Shown here: in pieces, positions 57,274 through 64,000 of the stretch
How positions within the stretch are numbered: the first letter of the stretch is position 1
How the letters are laid out: every line of letters starts with the position of its first letter
Assembly: GCA_008828725.1 (NCBI GenBank)
Contig: MEHQ01001215.1
Location: forward strand, 62,001-126,000
Direction: 5' to 3'
Origin: Saccharina japonica
Lineage: Eukaryota; Sar; Phaeophyceae; Laminariales; Laminariaceae
Length of the DNA stretch: 64,000 nucleotides
Program-made: the position numbers and the translations under genes
The notes under the pieces: generated by a model
Told to the model about the DNA's origin: nothing
Databases searched by the model: none
The model's input: only the letters and a program-made list of their open reading frames with translations

Positions 57274-57984
57274 ATGAAGTACGGGGGAGAAGGAATGCTT
57301 ACCATCATGGTTAAGTTGTATAACTGGATATGGAAAAACGAGTACGCACTTAAGAGATGGAAAGAAGGAGTAGTAGTAAACTTGTTTAAGAAAGGAGACA
57401 AGGCTGACCCGGGTAACTATAGAGGGATAACGCTACTAAGCACTGTAGGTAAAACGGTCTGTAAGATTTTGAACGATAGCATGGCAATAATGATGGAGAA
57501 GGAAGAAACAAATAGCGAAGGGCAAGCAGGATTTAGGCCAAACCGTCGCTGCGTCGACCATGTGTACACATTAGGTAAGATAATCCAAGGCAGGAAAGAC
57601 GCGGGGCTAACAACGTACTGTTTCTCTTTAGATATACAGAAGGCCTACGATGCAGTATGGAGAAATGGGCTGTGGAAAAAATTGTGGGAAATAGGGATAA
57701 TACGAAAGATGTGGAGAATGATGAAGAAGATGAAGGAATGTGCGAGAAGTGCTGTTGTGATGTTGAACGGGGAAATATCGAAGTACGTTGATATCCTACA
57801 AGGAGTTGCACAGGGATGTACGCTATCACCCAACCTATCCAAGGTGTATACTAATGACATGATAGTAGCAGTAGAAGCAGCATCGCAGGGGGTCACGGTG
57901 GGGGAAAATGCGGTGTCGGGATTGATGTGTGCGGATGATTTCGTCTGCGTATCAGAAACACCCGAAGGGCTGCAGAAACAATAG
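57274..57984 (+). pseudogene. LINE reverse transcriptase, right copy
   Basis: 236 open codons with NYRGITLLSTVGK, AGFRPNRRCVDHV, LDIQKAYDAVW, QGCTLSPN and CADDFVC. The frame shifts after LQKQ, as in the left copy, indicating a break older than the duplication. Confidence 0.9.
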
Positions 57985-58004
57985 AGAAGACACTAGAATA
58001 CACC

Positions 58005-59006
58005 AGGAAGTGGAGAAGGACCGCGAACGTAAAAAAGTGCGCAGTAGTTGTATGTAACGAAGATAAGGAGAGTCCGGTAACTTGTAAGTGGAAGTGGGGA
58101 GAAGATGAATTACCGATCGTAGACCAGTATACGTCCCTTGGCGTAGATATCTCAAAATATTGCTCTTGGGATGCACACATAACTATTAGTAATATAATAG
58201 GCAAGGGTAAGGCACACGTAAGCAAGATGGAAGCAGTCCTAACAGACTCGCACCTTGATACTATAATTAAGATATGTATACTGATGAATGTGATTGTACC
58301 AAAGCTAGAATATGCAGGAGAAGTATGGGAAGGGAACGCGAAGCTCGTAACACAGCTGGAAACAGTACAGATGACAGCAGCTGAAAAAGTACTAGGATGC
58401 TCAAGTACGACGAGTAAAACAGTATTGAGAGCAGAACTAGGAATGTACCCGCTTAAGACAAATAGAGACGTGCGTAAGTTGAAATGGAAAATAAAGTAAA
58501 GAACATGCCAAATAAGAGGTTGCCAGCCATAGCTGATAAAGCTTTATGTGAGAAAGTAACCAAAGGGCGAGCCGGAATAAGGTGGGATAGCGTAGTCGAG
58601 AAAGTATGGAAGGATATAGGAAACCAAAAAGAGACGCTGGCCATAGAGAAATTTAGCGGATACAAGACAGAAGTGATCCCCCCCCCCCCCCCCCCCGCCG
58701 TTAAGGGAAGGGATGGGAATGAAACGGTATTTGTACGGCCCAATGGACTTCTCAAAAACGCCGAAACTGCGATTTCGTGTAGGGGACCTGGACCCGCGAG
58801 AAAGAAGAAAGAGGTGCGAGTGTACCAGTAGCCGCGAGGAGGAGGAGGAAGTAGTTGCACAGATGTGTTTATGCGGCAAAGCAATGGTAGAGAGAAGAAG
58901 TCGCAAAGTGGGAAAATGTGAAATGTACAAGGAGGAACGGGATGTGTTGGAGGTATATACTAAAAAAATAGACGAATGCAACAAGAAGGAGTTTGATACA
59001 CTATAG
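58005..59006 (+). pseudogene. LINE RT C-terminus and zinc-knuckle region
   Basis: The region covers the thumb/connection (58227-58499: VPKLEYAGEVWEGN) and, after the C-tract, a Cys-containing segment QMCLCGKAM...GKCEMYKEERDVLE typical of LINE C-terminal knuckles. Frames are split three ways. Confidence 0.75.
58678..58696 (+). repeat. 19-base C-tract replacing LINE sequence
   Basis: Other copies have about 125 bp of Lys/Arg-coding sequence here (compare 59915-60020). The tract may be an expansion, a repair scar or an assembly error. Confidence 0.8.
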
Positions 59007-59223
59007 AGTAGCGAGAAAACGATCGTTATCTTAGGAGTGGTAGATGGTGGCCACAAGCGGCGAAACAGGAAGGGGATACGTGAAATCATCGACGCTATTC
59101 TATGGAGACAACGTATGAAACGCCCAACTGTTGGAGGTGTCTCCACGGTGCTCCGTCTCGAAAGGGGTGCGTGGTCAATTATCTAATGACTGAAGCAGGC
59201 AACACATGAGTGTCCCCCCCCCC

Positions 59224-59820
59224 GTGCCTTCGCACTTGCCATACACCTGGTAGCTGGCATCGCGTATTGTTCCAGGTACTACGCGCAATACACCTGGTAT
59301 AGTATACATCGCTCTCTTCTCGAAGGTACAGTGAACGTTTGACGCATGACTAGAGATGGGCAATGGATAGAAAAAAAACGTTCGACCGCGGTTCTTGGAA
59401 ACCCAGCAGGCGTGCAAAACACTGCGCATCCAGCCGGATAACGTTTCCGGTACGCAAAGGGGTTCCATTAAACCCTGACCTTTTACGCTCACGGACGCGC
59501 TGAACTGCGGACAACGAAGCGGCGCCCGGTGTAGGCATGCTCTCGAAAAATAAACGCGGTACAAACGACTGCGAGGAACTCGCATCTATCAAAGCTTTGC
59601 CGGCCCGTGGCGAGCGTCTTGCATGCGGTCCCGCGTGTACTTTGCCATGGGTTGTCTGGTGAGAGGGGTTCATTTTTATAGCCCCCCCTCTAAAACGGTG
59701 AAATTCTGGCAATACAAAACTGGGATGTCTATCACAGACGTGTCTATCACAGACGTATTTCGGGAGTCTACACCCTCATGATGAGACTCTGACCACGCTG
59801 GTAACCAAATTGATTTCTCT
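59224..59820. other. Spacer between LINE copies, no gene recognised
   Basis: It contains two CACCTGGTA words (59246, 59290) and a direct repeat GTCTATCACAGACGT near 59726-59757. Overlapping minus frames lack domains. Confidence 0.45.
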
Positions 59821-60537
59821 GGAATAAGGTGGGATAGCGTAGTCGAGAAAGTATGGAAGGATATAGGAAACCAAAAAGAGATGCTGGCCATAGAGAGAAA
59901 TTAAGCGGATACAAGACAGAAGTAAAAGAAAGGATACAAAGAAGGGAAAGGCTAGCGCTAAGAAAGAAGGTGGAAGGGGAAGAACACTTAGAGCTATACG
60001 GGGGGGTTGAGAGAAGGAATAGGAATGAAAAGGTATCTGCACGGCCCAATGGACTTCGCGAAAAAGCTGAAATTGCGATTTCGTGTAGGGGACTTGGACC
60101 TGCCAGAAAGAAGAAGGAGGTATACCAGTAGCCGGGAGGAGGAGGAAGTAGATGCACAGATGTGCCCATGTGGCAAAGCCATAGAGAGTAGAATTCCCAT
60201 AGTGGGAGAATGTTAACGCTACCAGGAGGAAAGGGATGTGTTAGAGGAGGAGATGAGAAAAATAGACGAGTGTGACATGGAGCAGTTTGGTACACTAAAT
60301 AGTAGCGATAAAACGATCGCTATCTTAGAAGATAGATGGTGGCAACAGGCAGCGAAACAGAAAGGGGGTAAGATTGGCAAAACGTGTCTTTGTAATATAT
60401 GGAAACAACGTAATGAGCGCCCAAGTGTTGGAGGTGTCTCTATTAGGAGTAGGGACGGTGCTCCGTCTCGAAAGGGATGCGTGGTCAATGGTCAAATGAC
60501 TAAGGCAAGCAACAAATGAGTCCCCCCCCCCCCCCCC
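59821..60537 (+). mobile_element. 5'-truncated LINE fragment with poly-C tail
   Basis: It begins GGAATAAGGTGGGATAGCG, equivalent to 58575 in the longer copy, and includes the knuckle CPCGKAIESR, the DRWWQQAAKQ segment and NIWKQRNERPSVGG. It ends AAATGAGT followed by about 16 C. Confidence 0.85.
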
Positions 60538-60792
60538 TCCCTCTCTTTCGTACATATCGGGGAAAAGTGACGGTTTCATGAAAAGACAGCACACTATGTG
60601 CCCGCCCTCGTCTAACGTACGACTACTGATAATTTCAGATTGTTTTGTTCAGTTCGATTTTAATCTCGTATGGACTTCAACGCCATTCTCGGCGGACCTT
60701 TCTAGTCAAGCCGTGGCCACAGATAGATGTATTTCCCTTCGCCCCCCCCCCCCCCAACATTATTCTGCAGTTCACCTAAACAAGGAACCTTG

Positions 60793-61566
60793 CACAGATG
60801 CTCCGAGTATACTCGATACTCCGAGTATACTCGGAGTATCGAGTATTTTTCGTACTCAGAGTACTGAGAGTTTTAGAGTACTGGTGGCCTAAATACTCGG
60901 CGTACTTGGAGTATGAGCAGTACTGAAAGCCCAAATGCTCCGAGTACTGGGAGTAGGAGCAGTACTTATACTCGAGTACAAGCAGTACTCGGAGTAAAAA
61001 CATCTAAATTACTCGGAGTACTCCGAGTATGGAGAGTATTACACACCGAAATACTGCGAGTACACAAGGTACCTGAAGTATGTTTTCTCGAAAATACTCT
61101 CTAATTATACTCCGAGGTAATGGGGGCATCTGTGGATTTCGAAATGGTATAAACGTCAGTCACATGCTCCCAGAACCAGGGAGGAATGACGGCCGAGTCT
61201 TTAAAATGCTGCAAAGATGCTCCTAACGTACTTCACACTCCGAGTATACTCCGAGTATCGAGTACATTTCGTACTCCGAGTACGTAAGAGTATTATAGTA
61301 CTGGCGGCCTGAATACTCTTAGTACTTGGAGTATGAGCAGTACTGAAGCCCCAAATACTCGGAGTCCAAGGAGTACCCGCAGTATCGAACCCCGAAATAC
61401 TTCGAGTACAAGCAGTATCGAGAGTGTTCATACCTGAAATACTCCGAGTACGTACGAGCAGTATCCCGGAGTATAAAACCCCGAAATACTCTGAGTACAC
61501 GAAGTACCTGAAGTATTTTATGTCCAATACTCCTTACTGTACGTTAAGGTAGTCGGAGCATCTGTG
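60793..61566. mobile_element. hAT-like element built of ACTCCGAGTA palindromes
   Basis: It begins CACAGATGCTCCGA and ends with the inverted form before an exact 8-bp duplication GAACCTTG (60785-60792 and 61567-61574). The interior consists of two related halves (60793-61134 and about 61207-61566) separated by about 70 bp, each with its own near-terminal repeats. TACTCGGAGTA/TACTCCGAGTA words fill both halves. No transposase. Confidence 0.87.
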
Positions 61567-62023
61567 GAACCTTGCCAACAGCCCCTGTTTTCCGGCCCTG
61601 GACAAGGAAGGGTGCAATGAGCGAAGCCAGCCTCGTACGTGACTCCGCGCTTTCAACTGCAACCAACGGGATCGTGTGCGCACCCGACCGGGGATCATCC
61701 AAGTCCCCTCCTAATTTTATGATATCAGTAGCCTGGGCATCGAAACAAGGTCCATCCATGCTCCAATCTGAAGCTGATGGTAAACACTGGTCGTGACCGA
61801 CCCCTGCGGTCATCTGCTTCCCGACGTGCAACGGAAAATACCACTCCATTCTCGGAGGGCTGGACATGTCCGCGACACCGCGCAACAAATCGTACGGGCC
61901 ATTCGCGGACAGCCGGATAGATTCGCTACATTTTGGTCCGGACGGTATCGCATCACCCATCGAAGAGGGGCAATACAACAACGCACGAACCGGGGAGTCT
62001 GTGCAATAGACCTCGGCAGGCAC
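61544..62023 (-). CDS. Hypothetical 159-codon frame
   Basis: The frame from 62023 reads MPAEVYCTDSPVRALLYC and stays open to 61544, overlapping the end of the hAT-like element. The plus strand also has frames here. No domain is recognised; coding is uncertain. Confidence 0.3.
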   Translation of the reverse strand: MPAEVYCTDSPVRALLYCPSSMGDAIPSGPKCSESIRLSANGPYDLLRGVADMSSPPRMEWYFPLHVGKQMTAGVGHDQCLPSASDWSMDGPCFDAQATDIIKLGGDLDDPRSGAHTIPLVAVESAESRTRLASLIAPFLVQGRKTGAVGKVPQMLRLP

Positions 62024-62789
62024 AGGCAGACAGTGGGCGACAATAAGAGGTCCTGTTGCTTCACTGTCTTCTACAAGTGGGGATACTGCCGAAGGGTGCC
62101 GCCGGCGTAGGTCGGCTTCCTACGTCGTCGGCATCCTATGGTGACGGACCACGCGGGGATGAGCGCCTTTGCCTTCTGCTTCACTGGCCGCCTACCAATC
62201 CTTGCATACTGACTGCACTCGCCTGATCCTCGCTTACATCAGTCTCACCCAACCCCGCTGGCTTGCCATCTCGTGGTTCGATCGGAGAAGGCTCCAAGCT
62301 AGCGAACTTCTGACCAGCAAGGGCACCACAAAAAAACTCCGATTTCCTACTCATAAAAAGACTGTTCTACTTTCTGCACTCAATCCCATGCCACGACCTT
62401 CATATGCTTCTCAGCGTTTTCCTGGTACCCAAAACTGGGTATAGTATCTAATGACGACCTTTCCACCTCGTACAGTACCAGTGTGTACCTTCCAAACACC
62501 CAGTCCAGATCCTTCAGATCCAATAACTTCCGACTACGAGCGACGACCAAAATCCTATCCAATATTCTCAACCTTGTCATCGAGATCAATCACGCCGACT
62601 CATTGTATAGGGTCGACTTTCTAACTTAACATTATCAATCGGAACCAGCTATCAACAACAATGGGGGCAAGGGTGGTCAATTTTGTTTGTTTCCACGCTT
62701 CACTTCGGATTATTCAACTTCGACCCTCTCGACAGGGGGGGGGTACCTGCCACCGTCCCCTCCCTCTACGCCTGAACAATAACTATGTA
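62024..62789. other. No gene recognised
   Basis: Frames at 62169-62444 (+) and 62380-62589 (-) overlap. The minus frame (DLKDLDWVFGRYTLVLYEVE) is protein-like but short and unassigned. Confidence 0.35.
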
Positions 62790-62876
62790 TAACTGAACAC
62801 AGGGGGCGGTAGAGAGCCCACCCCCTGCTTGTAAAACTGAACACAGGGGGCGGTAGAGAGCCGCCCCCCCCCTGCG
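62790..62876 (+). repeat. Tandem G/C hairpin repeat
   Basis: CTGAACACAGGGGGCGGTAG occurs twice about 44 bp apart. Each is followed by a C-rich inverted arm, giving stems of about 9-10 bp. Confidence 0.75.
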
Positions 62877-64000
62877 TGATTCAAGGCCTTCCAGAGTACT
62901 ACAATGCTACTGGGCAGCGCTGCGACCTATAGCCCGCCGCTACGTAGTGACAGCGACTGCAGGAGTAGTGAGCGGTATAAAGGAGCTATGAGCTCGCTCG
63001 AAAGTGGACCAGAAGGCCCCGAAGAGAGCCGTGGGACCAGCAAGCAGATACATCGACAGACCTCACGTGTTTTCCACGCCTGTCCCCTTGCAACGATAAT
63101 TCACCAAGGAAACGAACCGCTGACAACGCGTGGTGTCGTTGACACCTTGCCTTCCCACCTGCTTCTGTACATGTCCTGTACGCCACTATCGGAGAGATCG
63201 CAAACAGTGCTCGACACTAACATATTACATCATGGAATGCCTGGGTAAGCCGTCAAACGGTAAGACTACGCAGAAGTACGAGTAAAAACATGCCAGTATG
63301 GTGTGCACATGACCATGCAGTGTACCTCCAAGCCTCGACTAAGCAGCAAAACAGAACAATGATACCAGGTAAAATATGTCGCACGAGGGATGTGGTGTCA
63401 TGTTACATGATTTGACTCGATGTGAGGGTTTGCGACTCTCCGGTATCATACTACTGTGCCACACAAATAACATACTCGTACACCACTACACCCTGGATAC
63501 ACACACAAACAAACAACAAATCGTTGTAAAAACATACTTTTTCGACCCCTCCGCCCTCCGGGGGGGGGGTTAGGTGTAGTAGATAATAATCCCCGGCCGT
63601 CCTTGGGTATGCCCAAACAGAAACGAAAACGAAAAACGAAAAATGAAATGAAAATGAACAGGGAGCTGATTGGTCCCTCCCCTGTTCCTCTTCGTTTGTT
63701 TTGTTCTGAGAAAGTCAACGATTTCCAACCTATGATACTGCGAAAAGCAAAACGGAAGCACGAACAGCAACAATTCAGCGCGTCCTACTGGTCAGCGCAG
63801 CCACCTCAAAATATCACATCAGGACTGCCGCAACACAGCCGCATAGATAGGTCCCCCGTAAATAGCCAGCAGGCCAACCACAACACCAGCCCCGACACTC
63901 TAGGGTCTTTGTTTCCCGGCGGTCGAGCCAAAGCGAAGATAAATTGAGTATTGATTGGGTAGAGTTCAGCATGATGCCCTCGAGAATGAGGCTGGAAAAC
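62877..64000. other. Right flank, no gene recognised
   Basis: A 114-codon frame (62904-63248) and other short frames lack known domains. A G-run lies near 63560 and an AAACGAAAAACGAAA tract near 63622. Confidence 0.4.

Larger units (their letters stand above)
45100..58172. repeat. Right arm of large inverted duplication
   Basis: Mirror of 7603-28384 without the Copia and LINE-body insertions. Its outer end lies inside an otherwise longer LINE. Its inner end meets the foldback terminus. Confidence 0.9.
55085..59223 (+). mobile_element. LINE, most complete copy, poly-C tail
   Basis: Order: ORF1-like frame, endonuclease, RT, C-terminal zinc-knuckle, 3' end GAGTGT followed by 11 C (59213-59223). 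The palindrome ends inside it at about 58172. Coding is broken by frameshifts and by a C-tract replacement at 58678-58696. Confidence 0.87.

Overview
This is a nuclear window from a repeat-rich eukaryote. The signs are GT-AG introns with matching phases, LTR and non-LTR retrotransposons, many foldback and MITE elements, microsatellites and two assembly gaps. I see no tRNA, rRNA or CRISPR. The Copia integrase reads like algal or stramenopile copies, so an alga is a reasonable guess, but the organism is not identified.

The dominant structure is a large imperfect palindrome. About 7603-28384 (left arm) reappears inverted at about 45100-58172 (right arm), with about 13 kb of shared sequence per arm. 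The left arm is longer because it alone carries a complete-ended Copia element (18413-23053) and about 3 kb of LINE body (24130-27254). Each arm carries the same outward-facing cluster of three candidate genes. Gene B is small, with three exons and a CxxC motif. Gene A1 has four exons, is Cys/His-rich and is 270 residues long; it shares its first-exon module and splice phase with B. Gene A2 encodes an eight-Cys PHD/ADD-like finger followed by a bromodomain that lacks the usual acetyl-lysine-binding Asn. Beyond A2 the arms hold an alternating purine/pyrimidine minisatellite, a 62-bp tandem repeat and a LINE. B and A1 look intact only in the right arm, while A2 is better preserved in the left arm.

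The 16.7 kb between the arms is a patchwork of transposons. It holds a 5.7-kb element with about 1.45-kb inverted repeats, a TA-flanked MITE whose inverted partner lies at 1.0-1.8 kb, a tandem LTR-internal-LTR-internal-LTR miniature retrotransposon array, two hAT-like non-autonomous elements with exact 8-bp target duplications, a 750-bp TIR element and several tandem repeats. The left flank (1-7.6 kb) holds a 2.5-kb foldback element and a 911-bp gap bordered by a 330-bp direct duplication. The right flank (58.2-64 kb) holds LINE 3' ends, a third hAT-like element made of ACTCCGAGTA palindromes, and unrecognised sequence.

Most long frames are interrupted by single-base indels, often in homopolymers. 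Some breaks may be decay and some may be consensus error, so intact/broken calls are provisional. Exon models are inferred from splice sites, phase and arm-to-arm comparison only.
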